Origin: Rhodocaloribacter sp964552015 | Lineage (GTDB): Bacteria > Bacteroidota > Rhodothermia > Rhodothermales > ISCAR-4553 | Length of the DNA: 56,201 bases | NCBI GenBank assembly: GCA_964552015.1 | Contig: CAZKFR010000015.1 | Span: forward strand, 1-56,201 | Direction of reading: 5' to 3' | In this document: piece by piece, positions 21,529-29,491 of the stretch | How the letters are laid out: each line of letters starts with the position of its first letter | How positions within the stretch are numbered: position 1 is the first letter of the stretch | Made by a program: the position numbers and the translations under genes | Notes under the pieces: model-generated | Told to the model about the DNA's origin: nothing | The model's database searches: none | What the model saw: only the letters and a program-made list of their open reading frames with translations

Positions 21529-21960
21529 ATGATGCGCTACGCGATCCTGACCCTTGCCCTCATCACGACTCTGATAAGCGCCGGCTGTCGGGACGAGGCC
21601 CCGCAGCCGGCGGAAACCACCTCCGAGGCGACAGCCGCCGTGGTGTATGAGGTGCCGCCGGACACGCTCGCCGCGCGCCTTACCGCCGAGATGCCCCCCC
21701 TCGTCCTCGACGTGCGGACGCCGGAGGAATACGCCGAGGGGCACGTCCCCGGCGCGCTGAACATCCCGCACACCGAGGTGGCCGCCCGGCTCGACGAGTT
21801 GGCGCCGTACCGGGACCGGGAGATCGTCCTGTACTGCCGCAGCGGCCGCCGCGCCGGGATCGCCGCGGAGGTACTGAAGGAGGCCGGCTTCTCCCGGCTG
21901 GCCCACCTCTCGGGCGACATGCCGGGCTGGGCCGCCCGGGGACTGCCGGTGGAGCGATGA
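21529..21960 (+). CDS. rhodanese-like domain lipoprotein
   Basis: 143-residue lipoprotein with a signal peptide and lipobox LISAGC (lipidated Cys20), anchored on the periplasmic side. The rhodanese domain has LVLDVRTPEEYAEGHVPGAL and active-site Cys103 in YCRSGRRAG, so sulfur transfer or persulfide handling is likely. Two adjacent ATG codons (21529, 21532) are both possible. The stop overlaps the start of the cytochrome gene as ATGA, so the two are translationally coupled and probably function together in the periplasm. Confidence 0.88.
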   Translation: MMRYAILTLALITTLISAGCRDEAPQPAETTSEATAAVVYEVPPDTLAARLTAEMPPLVLDVRTPEEYAEGHVPGALNIPHTEVAARLDELAPYRDREIVLYCRSGRRAGIAAEVLKEAGFSRLAHLSGDMPGWAARGLPVER

Positions 21961-23363
21961 CCCGCCTCGCGCCGCTGCTCGGCCTGTGCGTGTTTCTTCT
22001 CGCCGGGTGCCGCGCCGCGCCGGACGTCCCATCCGGCGTGGTGCCGCTCTCGGCCCGGTTCGATTCGCTGGCCCAGCCCTACGCCTTCGCGCTGCCCGTG
22101 CTGGCCCCGGTGGAGGGCGTGGGCGGCGTGCGGGCCGAGGACTGCGGCCGGTGCCACCAGGCCCACTACGCCGAGTGGCGGGGCTCGACGCACGCCAGCG
22201 CGCTGCACGACCTCCAGTTTCAGGCCGAGATCTCTAAGCCCGATGCCCCGAAGTGGCTCTGCCTGAACTGCCACATCCCCGTCGGCAACCAGCGAGACAG
22301 CCTGGTGACGGGCCTCGCCGGCGGCGACGTCCTCCGCCCCGTGGCCCGGCCCAACCCCGCCTTCGACGCGCGGATGCAGGCCGAGGGGGTGACGTGTGCC
22401 GCCTGCCACGTCCGCCCCGACCCGGCGACGGGCCGGAGCGTCATCGTCGGCGCGTTCGAGACAGACCGGGCGCCGCACCCGGTGCGCGTGGACCCGGCCG
22501 CCCTGCGCGACGTGTGCCGCCGCTGCCACGACCCGCAGGGCGAGCCCCTCACGCGCAACCTGGTGTGCTGGTTCGAGACGTACCGGGAGCTGGACGAAGG
22601 GCGGGCGGCCCTGCCGCCGCCCCTCCGTTCGGCCGACTGCGCAACGTGCCACATGCCCGCGACGCGCCGCCGCCTGGCCGTCGGCTTCGCCGGCCTGCCC
22701 CTCCGCACGAGCCACCGCCACTGGTGGACGGGCGGCGGCGTACCCAAGACGTTCGGCGCCTACGACAGCCTGCTGGCGCGGGGCTTCACACCGGCCCTGG
22801 ACGTGGCCTGGGCCGGCCTCGACGGGGTGGACGGCGGCGACGCGCTCCGCCTCACGCTGCACCTCACCAACCGGAACGCTGGCCACCATCTGCCCACCGC
22901 CGACCCCGAGCGGTTCCTCCTCGCGCTCGTCTCCCTCCACGACGCCGGCGGCGACACGCTGGCCACGGCCCGCCTCCGCATCGGGCAGACGTGGGCCTGG
23001 GACCCCGCCCGCAAGCTCGCCGACAACCGCCTCCGTCAGGGCGAGACGCGGGCCTGGACGGCCACGCTCCCCCGACCGCCCGGCCCGCTCCGGGGCCGCC
23101 TCGACGTGACCGTCCTCCACGTCCGCCTCACCACGCCGAACGCCCGTCACATGATGGCCGGGGCTCCCGCGGTGGACGAAGCGCTTCTGCCCGGCGGGCG
23201 CCGCCTCGTGGCCGAGCTGCCCGCCCACTATCCGTTCGCCACCTACGTCTATGCGGCCTCGCTCGACCTCGCCACCGGCGCACGACGGGTCGCCACGCCG
23301 GAGGAGCTGATCGCCCGCTCGAAGGCCGAGCAGGGACGCCCCCTCCCGGAGCGCGTGTACTGA
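21957..23363 (+). CDS. multiheme (pentaheme) c-type cytochrome lipoprotein
   Basis: 468-residue periplasmic-side lipoprotein (lipobox LLAGC, Cys18). Five CxxCH heme-binding motifs occur: CGRCH 63-67, CLNCH 102-106, CAACH 147-151, CRRCH 187-191 and CATCH 228-232. Additional His residues (THAS, SHRHWW, AGHHLPT) could be distal ligands. The C-terminal half is a beta-rich domain without hemes. The layout recalls the cytochrome c554-type multiheme proteins, but the electron partner is unknown. Coupling to a rhodanese lipoprotein suggests a link with sulfur compounds, which is inference. It is convergent with merA, with 4 bases between stops. Confidence 0.9.
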   Translation: MTRLAPLLGLCVFLLAGCRAAPDVPSGVVPLSARFDSLAQPYAFALPVLAPVEGVGGVRAEDCGRCHQAHYAEWRGSTHASALHDLQFQAEISKPDAPKWLCLNCHIPVGNQRDSLVTGLAGGDVLRPVARPNPAFDARMQAEGVTCAACHVRPDPATGRSVIVGAFETDRAPHPVRVDPAALRDVCRRCHDPQGEPLTRNLVCWFETYRELDEGRAALPPPLRSADCATCHMPATRRRLAVGFAGLPLRTSHRHWWTGGGVPKTFGAYDSLLARGFTPALDVAWAGLDGVDGGDALRLTLHLTNRNAGHHLPTADPERFLLALVSLHDAGGDTLATARLRIGQTWAWDPARKLADNRLRQGETRAWTATLPRPPGPLRGRLDVTVLHVRLTTPNARHMMAGAPAVDEALLPGGRRLVAELPAHYPFATYVYAASLDLATGARRVATPEELIARSKAEQGRPLPERVY

Positions 23364-23367
23364 CGGT

Positions 23368-25041
23368 TCACACCGCGCAGCAACTCAGCTTTTTGACGTC
23401 TTTGCCGAAGGTGATGGCCGCGAGCTTGATCCCTTCCGAGAGGGTGAGATACGGATGGAAGGTGTCGACGAGGTCGGCGACGGGGATGCCGTACTTGATG
23501 GCAAGGGTGACCTCCATGAGCAACTCGGAGCCTTCGGGCGCGAGGATGCGCGCGCCGATGAGCCGGTCCGTGGCGCGGTCGCGGAGGAGCTTGATGAAGC
23601 CGCGTGTGTCGCGGGCGGCGAGGGCGCGCGGCACGTCTTCGAGCGAGAGCTTCGAGACCTCATAGTCGATGCCCGCCGCCTCGGCCTGCCGCTCGTCCAT
23701 GCCCACACCGGCCACCTGCGGGTCGGTGAAGACCACCCACGGCAGCGCCGAATAGTCGCGCCGGAGGTGGAAGCCGGTCCAAGCGTTCTCGGCGGCGAGC
23801 TTGCCCTCGTACGCCGCCGTATAGACGAACTGCGGGTCGCCGATGACGTCGCCCGCGCCGAAGATGTGCGGCACGGCGGTGCGGAGCGACGCGTCCACGC
23901 GGAGGTAGCCGCGCGCGTCGGTCTCGATGCCGAGCGCTTCGAGGCCAAGGCCCTCCGTGTTGCCCTGCCGGCCGGTGGCGAGGAAGAGGTGCGTGCCGCG
24001 CACCTCACGCACCGCCCCGCCGATCTCCGCCGTCACGACGACCTCGTCGCCCTCACGCCGCACGGACCGCACCGCCACCCCCGTCTCGACGGTGACGCCC
24101 TCGGCGCGGAGGTAGTCCGTGAGCGCGTCGGTCACGTCCGGCATCTCGGTGGGCAGAATGCGCGGCGAGCGCTGGAGCACCGTCACGCGGGCGCCGAGAC
24201 GGGCAAACAGTTGCGCGTTCTCGAGTGCGATGTACCGCCCGCCGAGCACGATCAGCCGCTCGGGCAGCGTTTCGAGGCGGTAAAGCTCTTCATTCGTGAG
24301 GAAGCCCGTCTCTTTCAGTCCCGGCACGTCGGGCACGAAGGTGCGCGCGCCGGTGGCGATGAGGATGTTCTTCGCGCGGATGAGCCGCCCGTTCACCGCC
24401 ACCTCGTGCGGCCCGACGAGCGCCCCCCGCCCTTCGACGGTCGCGACGTTCGGGTCGTCCTTCACCACGTCGACGTACTTGTGCCGCCGGAGGTCGGCGA
24501 CGAGCGCCTGCGTCTGCCGCGTGACCGCCGCGAAGTCCGTGACGGCGCTCGTCGAGGTGATGCCCTCGAACGGGTGATGCGCGGCCCGGTGATGCGCCTC
24601 GGCGGCGCGGTTCATCGCCTTCGACGGCACGCACCCCACGTTGACACACGTCCCGCCGATGGGCAGCCCCTCGTTGATGATCACGGCGCGCCCGCCGAGC
24701 TCGCTCGTCTTGATCGCCGCCGCGAACGCCGCCGAGCCACCGCCGACGATCGCCAGATCCCAGACGCCCTCCGAGCCGGAACCCGACGGCTTCGCGGGCG
24801 GCTGCACTTCGGAGCGGGACGGCGGCTCCACCACCTTCGCCCGATAGCCCGCGCCATTCACCGCCGAGACCAGCGCGTCCGGGTCCGTCCCGTCCTGCAC
24901 GGCCACGACCGCCCGCCCATCCTTCCAGTCCGCGATCTCCGCCGAGGCCACCCCGGCCACGCTCTCGAGCGCCTCCACGGCGTGACGCGCGCACCGGCCG
25001 CACGTCATCCCCTCGATCCCGAGTTCGATCGTCTTCTTCAT
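23368..25041 (-). CDS. merA: mercuric reductase MerA with N-terminal HMA domain
   Basis: Cytoplasmic flavoenzyme that reduces Hg(II) to Hg(0) with NADPH. 557 residues: an N-terminal heavy-metal-associated domain with GMTCGRC (Cys14, Cys17), FAD site DLAIVGGGSAAFAAAI, redox pair GTCVNVGCVPSK (Cys132, Cys137), pyridine nucleotide domain, and the C-terminal Hg-binding pair Cys554-Cys555 in KKLSCCAV, which separates MerA from other disulfide reductases. The NADPH-side motif reads LGGRYIALENAQ, with Arg where a small residue is usual. It is the last gene of the mer unit, 33 bases after merP. Confidence 0.97.
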   Translation of the reverse strand: MKKTIELGIEGMTCGRCARHAVEALESVAGVASAEIADWKDGRAVVAVQDGTDPDALVSAVNGAGYRAKVVEPPSRSEVQPPAKPSGSGSEGVWDLAIVGGGSAAFAAAIKTSELGGRAVIINEGLPIGGTCVNVGCVPSKAMNRAAEAHHRAAHHPFEGITSTSAVTDFAAVTRQTQALVADLRRHKYVDVVKDDPNVATVEGRGALVGPHEVAVNGRLIRAKNILIATGARTFVPDVPGLKETGFLTNEELYRLETLPERLIVLGGRYIALENAQLFARLGARVTVLQRSPRILPTEMPDVTDALTDYLRAEGVTVETGVAVRSVRREGDEVVVTAEIGGAVREVRGTHLFLATGRQGNTEGLGLEALGIETDARGYLRVDASLRTAVPHIFGAGDVIGDPQFVYTAAYEGKLAAENAWTGFHLRRDYSALPWVVFTDPQVAGVGMDERQAEAAGIDYEVSKLSLEDVPRALAARDTRGFIKLLRDRATDRLIGARILAPEGSELLMEVTLAIKYGIPVADLVDTFHPYLTLSEGIKLAAITFGKDVKKLSCCAV

Positions 25042-25074
25042 CTTTTTTCTCTCGTATGAAAACTCACGCCACGG

Positions 25075-25416
25075 TCATCGCCCCGACGTCTTCTCCGGCG
25101 CGTCCTTCACGTCCTTGAGCTTCACCTTGAAGGTGGATACCTCGACGATGGCGTCGGCCAGGGCTTCCGGCGTGATCGTCGCCGCGTCGAACGTGACGAT
25201 GATCGTGTGGTTTTCGACGTCCACGTTCACGGCTTCGACGCCCTCGATCTCGCCGACCGTAGCCCGGATACCGGCCACGCATCCGCTGCAAAACGGGCTC
25301 TCGATGACATAATAGCCCACCTTTTTCTCGGGCGGCTGCGGCTGAAACGCCGTGAGGAAGAGCGCGAAGGCCAGCACGCCGAAGGCGAAGAGCGGCAAGG
25401 TCAGGGATCGTTTCAT
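25075..25416 (-). CDS. merP: MerP-like periplasmic HMA protein
   Basis: 113 residues: a signal-anchor-like N-terminus (MKRSLTLPLFAFGVLAFALF), then one HMA fold with the metal pair in SPFCSGCVAGI (CxxC, residues 43 and 46). It would bind Hg(II) outside the membrane and pass it to the transporter. The motif SPFCSGC is unlike the GMTCxxC of the HMA domains in MerA and MerT, so the metal site is diverged. The tail is Lys-rich. Position between merF and merA on the same strand supports the assignment. Confidence 0.78.
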   Translation of the reverse strand: MKRSLTLPLFAFGVLAFALFLTAFQPQPPEKKVGYYVIESPFCSGCVAGIRATVGEIEGVEAVNVDVENHTIIVTFDAATITPEALADAIVEVSTFKVKLKDVKDAPEKTSGR

Positions 25417-25460
25417 GGTTCTCTCGACGTTTTTCGTGATGAAAGCCGATGGGCGAAGGT

Positions 25461-25718
25461 TTACGCGCCGGCGTCTCCGGGGGAAACGTCGCACGCCGCC
25501 TCTCCGCGCCGTTTCCTCGCCCGATCCAGCCCGACGAGCACCATCGCCACGAAGAGGAAGAGCAGGGGGAGCAGCACCCCGTCGAGGTAGGCACTGAAGG
25601 CGGCGAGGCCGAGCGCCGCCAGCCCCCACACGAGCAGCGGCGTGAAGCAGCACAGCCCGGCGATGAACGCCCCGAGGCCGCCCCAGAAGACGAGCCTGTT
25701 TTCGGTCCATTTGCTCAT
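25461..25718 (-). CDS. merF: MerF-like mercury transporter
   Basis: 85-residue inner-membrane protein with two hydrophobic helices and a conserved vicinal Cys pair in FIAGLCCFTPLLVW, the MerF hallmark, plus a further Cys near the C-terminus. It carries Hg(II) into the cytoplasm for MerA. Its start overlaps the stop of merT as ATGA, so translation is coupled. Having both MerT and MerF in one operon is seen in several mer loci. Confidence 0.85.
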   Translation of the reverse strand: MSKWTENRLVFWGGLGAFIAGLCCFTPLLVWGLAALGLAAFSAYLDGVLLPLLFLFVAMVLVGLDRARKRRGEAACDVSPGDAGA

Positions 25719-26338
25719 AGCCCGGCCTGCTGTTTCGGTTGGACCGGTTTGCTCGGATAGCCGACGTTCGCCGTCGCCCGGACGATCTCGTCAAGCGAGA
25801 CGACTCTCGGATCATACCGCACGACGGCGCGCGGCGGCTCGTACGTCACCTGCGCCGAGGCCACACCGTCGAGGTGCGTCAGGGCTGTGTGCACCGTCAC
25901 GGCGCACGCATCGCACGTCATGCCCCGGATGTCGAGCACCGCCTCTTCGAGGCCACGTTCCGGCACGAACACCTCGGTGGCGGACACGTCGTTCGTGCCT
26001 TTGATGACCCACGGCGAGACGATCAGGCCGAGCGTGATGAGCGCCCCGACGACGAGGCTCGCACGCCGCACCCTGTCGTTCAGGGTCACCTCACAGTCGC
26101 ACTGCGGCCCGCGCGCGTTCCGGTATTCGCGGTAGCCGGCATAGGCCAGCACCCCCAGCGCCAGCGCGATGAAGTACGGGCGGAACGGCTCCAGCGCCGT
26201 GAAGCTCGCCACCCACGCCCCGCCGACGCCGAGCGTGACGAGCAGCAGCGGGACCGTGCAACAGGCCGAGGCCAGCACGCCGGCCCCGACGGCCGCCAGC
26301 ACGCCCCACTTCGATGAACTGCGTTCTTGCTTCTTCAT
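25715..26338 (-). CDS. merT: MerT mercury transporter with fused C-terminal HMA domain
   Basis: 207 residues. The N-terminal MerT part has membrane helices and the Cys26-Cys27 pair in VLASACCTVPLLLV; further Cys residues in QCDCEVTLNDR lie in the cytoplasmic loop. The C-terminal third is a MerP-like HMA domain with DIRGMTCDACAVTVH. Such MerT-MerP fusions can take Hg(II) across the membrane in one chain. ATG 26338 (MKKQERSSSKWG) is favoured over an upstream in-frame start at 26431 because the latter would overlap a palindromic repeat. It is the first of the transport genes after merR. Confidence 0.9.
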   Translation of the reverse strand: MKKQERSSSKWGVLAAVGAGVLASACCTVPLLLVTLGVGGAWVASFTALEPFRPYFIALALGVLAYAGYREYRNARGPQCDCEVTLNDRVRRASLVVGALITLGLIVSPWVIKGTNDVSATEVFVPERGLEEAVLDIRGMTCDACAVTVHTALTHLDGVASAQVTYEPPRAVVRYDPRVVSLDEIVRATANVGYPSKPVQPKQQAGL

Positions 26339-26432
26339 GGCTTTCAGGATGGTTTTCCCCAGGATAAGCCCTGTACCTATAGCGAAGGTCATGATGAATG
26401 AGGGCATGGCTGCCCTGAGCAAACGGCCCACG

Positions 26433-26501
26433 TGTAGCCGCGGGCTTTAGCCCGGGCGCTCCGGTGGCCCAAGGGGCGCACCCGTGAAGGGTGCGGCTAC
26501 A
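26433..26501. repeat. REP-like palindromic element between merR and merT
   Basis: The ends TGTAGCCGC and GCGGCTACA are exact inverted repeats enclosing two smaller hairpins, CGGGCTTTAGCCCG and GCACCCGTGAAGGGTGC. The composition and layout are those of short extragenic palindromes. It would lie in the merT leader. Confidence 0.65.
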
Positions 26502-26539
26502 TCGCGCTGCACCATGACGCCCTCAATAGCGTGGACCAA

Positions 26540-26601
26540 CGCTATACGTATAGAGTCAAGCGCTTTTTTTCAGTTAGATGCTCTATACCATGGTACAGGG
26601 T
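26540..26601 (-). promoter_or_regulatory. candidate MerR-controlled promoter region of merT
   Basis: On the minus strand TTGACT (plus 26554-26559) is followed at once by the perfect dyad CTATACGTATAG (26542-26553), the arrangement of MerR-family operators. A second, imperfect dyad ACCCTGTAC-CATG-GTATAGAGC lies at 26580-26601 and resembles the operator ahead of merR. The -10 is not obvious, so which dyad controls merT is open. Confidence 0.5.
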
Positions 26602-26629
26602 TACACCGGGCCGGTCCATCGTACCGGGA

Positions 26630-27040
26630 TCAGCCGGCCACCTCCGGGTCCTGCTCCTCCAGGGCGTCGAGGATGGGGCAGTCCCCGAGCGTCCGGTCGG
26701 TGCCACACCGTTCGGCCAGCGTCGATAGCGCCCGCTTCATGCGCGTCAGGCTGGCGATGCGCCGCTCGATGTCCTCCACCTTTTCGAGGGCATACTGCTG
26801 GATGTCGGCGCACGTCGTGTGGGGGTCGACCCGGAGCGAGAGCAGGTCGTGGATTTCCCGGAGCGAGAAGCCCAGCTCCTGCGCGTGCTTGATGAACCGG
26901 ATCCGGCGGACGGCCTCACCGGTGTATTGCCGGTAGCCCGAGGCCGTGCGGGGCGGCGCCTCCATCAGCCCCTTGCGCTCATAGAAACGGATCGTCTGTA
27001 CGTTGACGCCCGCCCTCTTTGCCACGTCCCCGATCTTCAT
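26630..27040 (-). CDS. merR: MerR, mercury-responsive transcription regulator
   Basis: 136-residue MerR-family activator. The N-terminal HTH is MKIGDVAKRAGVNVQTIRFY with RYYE-like ERKGL, followed by a dimerisation coiled coil. The three Hg ligands Cys77, Cys112 and Cys121 have the exact C-x34-C-x8-C spacing of Tn501 MerR (82, 117, 126), which argues strongly for Hg(II) rather than Zn or Cu. It is transcribed in the same direction as merTFPA and precedes them, unlike the divergent merR of Tn21/Tn501. A 22-base operator-like dyad lies just upstream. Confidence 0.95.
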   Translation of the reverse strand: MKIGDVAKRAGVNVQTIRFYERKGLMEAPPRTASGYRQYTGEAVRRIRFIKHAQELGFSLREIHDLLSLRVDPHTTCADIQQYALEKVEDIERRIASLTRMKRALSTLAERCGTDRTLGDCPILDALEEQDPEVAG

Positions 27041-27078
27041 GGTATCCTCCTCGTTGCCTTCCTTGCTTCACCTTGAAC

Positions 27079-27100
27079 ACCCTGTACCTAAGTAGAGGGT
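27079..27100 (-). promoter_or_regulatory. candidate mer operator upstream of merR
   Basis: ACCCTCTAC-TTAG-GTACAGGGT on the minus strand is a dyad with 8 of 9 matching positions and the GTAC-like core of mer operators. It lies 39 bases before the merR start, so MerR may control its own operon from here. Confidence 0.55.
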
Positions 27101-27146
27101 TTCCACAGGCGTTACAGACCCTGCGGAAAGAAGTGTTCGAGGGGTC

Positions 27147-27529
27147 GGGATCAGCCGGCGGTGGGAGGGCAAAACGCCGCCGCCACGCGGTCCAGGATGG
27201 CCTCAGCGACGGCGCGCTTGGGCATCCGCGGCAGGTCTTCGACGGTGCCGTCGCGGGCGAGGAGGGTGACGCGGTTCGTGCCGGGGCCGAAGCCCGCGCC
27301 GGGTTCCTTCGGGTTGTTCAGCACGATCCAGTCGAGGTTCTTCGTTTCGAGCTTGCGCCGGGCGTTGGCCGGGCCGTCGTCGGTCTCCAGGGCGAAGCCG
27401 ACGAGCACCTGCCCGGGGCGCTTCGCACGGCCGAGGGCGGCCAGGATGTCGGGCGTGGGGCGCAGGCGCAGCACCATCTCTGCGCCCGTCTTCTTGATCT
27501 TCGAGGGCGAGACGGCCTCCGGCGCGAAG
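27147..27529. repeat. direct repeat copy 1 (3' end of coaBC)
   Basis: 383 bases matching 29492-29874 at a constant offset of 2345. Bases 27206-27529 are identical to 29551-29874 (324 bases) by eye; the few mismatches cluster in the last 60 bases around the stop codon. Confidence 0.92.
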
Positions 27530-27633
27530 CTGATTCTATCACCTCGTAGCCGTTCCAGGGCGGCCCGTGTGGTCGGGTGGCGCACATATTGCGGTTCATT
27601 GTTCGCTTGCGCAAATTTATCCGTACACAACAT
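27147..27633 (-). pseudogene. duplicated 3' fragment of coaBC
   Basis: An open frame of 160 codons whose last ~126 are the C-terminal CoaB domain (FAPEAVSPSKIKKTGAEM to the stop), nearly identical to the intact coaBC at 29496. Before that, a short diverged stretch HPTTRAALERLRG matches HPATRANLERLRS of the CoaC/CoaB middle region, so about 150 residues are missing in between. It lacks the FMN-binding CoaC half and the nucleotide-binding start of CoaB and cannot act alone. It looks like a recombination remnant. Confidence 0.85.
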
Positions 27634-27649
27634 ACGTAACCAGGGTCTT

Positions 27650-28531
27650 ATGCTCTATCGTCGGAAAGTTATCCTCGCGCTGTTACAAGCCTTTGGTGGC
27701 GAGTTGGCTAAAACTGATTTCCAAAAGCTTCTTTTTATCTTCACTCGCATGCAGCAGAAGCCAGCCTTCGACTTTGTGCCGTACCGCTTCGGCTGCTACT
27801 CCTTCCAAGCAGAAGCAGATCGCCGTGGCCTTGTCAAGCAGGGACGCCTGGCAGAAAGCGAGAGATGGAAAAAGATAGATGAAATTGACTACATTATAAA
27901 ACTCACACCCCAAGACAGACAGGCTCTCAATCGTCTAGTTCATAAGTACAAATATATTCGTGGGCGCGACCTTGTCGCCGAAGTATACCGCAAGTATCCT
28001 TATTACGCTATTTATAGCGAGGTAGTAGATGATATTCTTGATTCATCAGAATTAAAAAACGTTGAGTCCGCCCGACCTAGGAAGGAAAATATTTTCTTGC
28101 TAACCATCGGCTATGAAGGACTCTCTCTAGAGGCATATCTTAATCGGCTGCTGCAATATGATATAAGAGTGTTATGCGATGTGCGAAGAAACCCAATTAG
28201 TCGTAAGTTTGGCTTTTCTAAAAGTCAACTTAAGGCGGCTGTAGAGAAGATGGGCATGTTGTACATGCACATCCCAGAACTCGGCATTGCATCGGGCAAA
28301 CGCAAGGCGCTTTCTTCTCCCTCAGACTATACAGCGCTATTTGAGGAATATGAGCGCACAACACTTCACGAACAGGCCGAGCAGATCAAAAAGATCTGCA
28401 GGCTAGTGGAAAAATATGAGCGTGTCGCTCTGACATGCTTCGAGCATTCACACAAGCTCTGCCATCGTAGTTATATTGCTAACGCTCTTACACAAACAGA
28501 TCAATGGAAATACGAGGTACTACACATCTAA
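27650..28531 (+). CDS. Panacea-like N-terminal domain fused to DUF488
   Basis: 293 residues. Residues 1-130 resemble Panacea/SocA-like domains (RKVILALLQAFGGELAKTDF, QKLLFIF, YDFVPY-like AFDFVPYRFGCYSF). Residues 148-281 are a DUF488 domain with all its hallmarks: LTIGYEG, CDVRRNPISRKFGFSK, MHIPELG, and TCFEHSHKLCHR. Panacea domains are known mainly from antitoxins; DUF488 is biochemically undefined. Codon use is AT-rich (many AAA, ATA, TTA, TAT), unlike all neighbours. The start is ATG 27650. The partner gene follows with a start either 12 bases after the stop or overlapping by 28 bases. Function unknown. Confidence 0.85.
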   Translation: MLYRRKVILALLQAFGGELAKTDFQKLLFIFTRMQQKPAFDFVPYRFGCYSFQAEADRRGLVKQGRLAESERWKKIDEIDYIIKLTPQDRQALNRLVHKYKYIRGRDLVAEVYRKYPYYAIYSEVVDDILDSSELKNVESARPRKENIFLLTIGYEGLSLEAYLNRLLQYDIRVLCDVRRNPISRKFGFSKSQLKAAVEKMGMLYMHIPELGIASGKRKALSSPSDYTALFEEYERTTLHEQAEQIKKICRLVEKYERVALTCFEHSHKLCHRSYIANALTQTDQWKYEVLHI

Positions 28532-28542
28532 AGACTAAGCGG

Positions 28543-29346
28543 ATGCGTGTTCTAGTAACTGTAAAAGCGTATCCGATGCCTTCGCGCACCTACGACGAAC
28601 TTGTCTGCACTGCCGGCGTGCTGGAAGATGGGTCATGGATACGCATCTATCCTGTGCCGTTTAGATTTTTGAAATTCCGCAAATATCAATGGATCGAACT
28701 GAACTTGATACGGAATACAAAAGATTTCCGTCCAGAGAGCTATCGTCCTGCCAGCCCAACTCTTGAAGATATGAAAGTCGTAGGACACATAGATACGAAG
28801 AACAAGTGGGCAGCACGAAAGAAATTCTGCTGCCGAAATGTCTATTACTCGAAACGAGAATTAATTGAGCACTCGTGTGCACCTCAGAATCTCTCACTGG
28901 CAACATTCAAACCATCAGAAATTAAAGAGTTCATCATTGAGCCTGATGAGCGAGATTGGAAACCGAAGTGGAAGGCTCAGCTTCAGCAACTCGATATGTT
29001 TACTCGTGCTGGTGCAGATGGATCGGGCCCACGCATTCCCATTCGCAAGCTACCTTACAAGTTTCGCTATCGCTTTGTGGATACAGACGGAGTAGAGTCG
29101 AATCTGATGATCGAAGACTGGGAAATTGGCGCACTCTATTGGAATTGTCTCTCCAAAGCCGAGGGTGACGAGGAAGAAGCTCTAGAGAAAGTACGATTAA
29201 AATACTGGGATGAGTTCATGAAAAAGGACATATACTTTTTTTTGGGAACTACAATGGTAAACCACGCACGCCGTGCTCCTAATCCATTCGTCATTATTGG
29301 CGTGTTCTATCCTCCTCTTGACCCGCAAAGCTCTCTTTTCTCTTGA
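28543..29346 (+). CDS. conserved protein of unknown function, partner of the DUF488 gene
   Basis: 267 residues (280 if the ATG at 28504 is used, which would overlap the upstream gene by 28 bases). I recognise the N-terminal pattern VLVTVKAYPMPS, ELVCTAGVLEDGSWIRIYP and KDFRPESYRP from uncharacterised proteins found in accessory regions beside DUF488 genes; no enzyme motif is evident. The middle is basic and aromatic, the C-terminus has KFRYRFVDTDGVESN, IEDWEIGALYWNCL and FVIIGVFYPP. No signal peptide or membrane helix. Base composition is AT-rich like its partner. The tight pairing suggests one functional unit. Confidence 0.8.
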   Translation: MRVLVTVKAYPMPSRTYDELVCTAGVLEDGSWIRIYPVPFRFLKFRKYQWIELNLIRNTKDFRPESYRPASPTLEDMKVVGHIDTKNKWAARKKFCCRNVYYSKRELIEHSCAPQNLSLATFKPSEIKEFIIEPDERDWKPKWKAQLQQLDMFTRAGADGSGPRIPIRKLPYKFRYRFVDTDGVESNLMIEDWEIGALYWNCLSKAEGDEEEALEKVRLKYWDEFMKKDIYFFLGTTMVNHARRAPNPFVIIGVFYPPLDPQSSLFS

Positions 29347-29407
29347 GGCTGAAGGCTCGCCTGGGAAAGTTCAGTTGCCTTTAGGAAAGGTGGCGAAACA
29401 GATGAAA

Positions 29408-29460
29408 ATAGACTAAAACATAATAGACAAAACGTATCATCAAGTCGATTTTAGTTTTTT
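29408..29460 (+). terminator. AT-rich direct repeats and candidate terminator at the cassette end
   Basis: ATAGACTAAAAC (29408-29419) is repeated as ATAGACAAAAC (29423-29433). ACTAAAA (29412-29418) is complementary to TTTTAGT (29449-29455), which runs into six T, so the stretch could terminate the two-gene unit. It lies 32 bases before the coaBC repeat. Confidence 0.4.
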
Positions 29461-29491
29461 AACCTTTACGTCGTCATTCCCCCCAAGGAGC

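Noticed and set aside
27530..29491. Insertion sequence
   Set aside because: No transposase, no terminal inverted repeats and no short target duplication; the flanks are long coaBC repeats.
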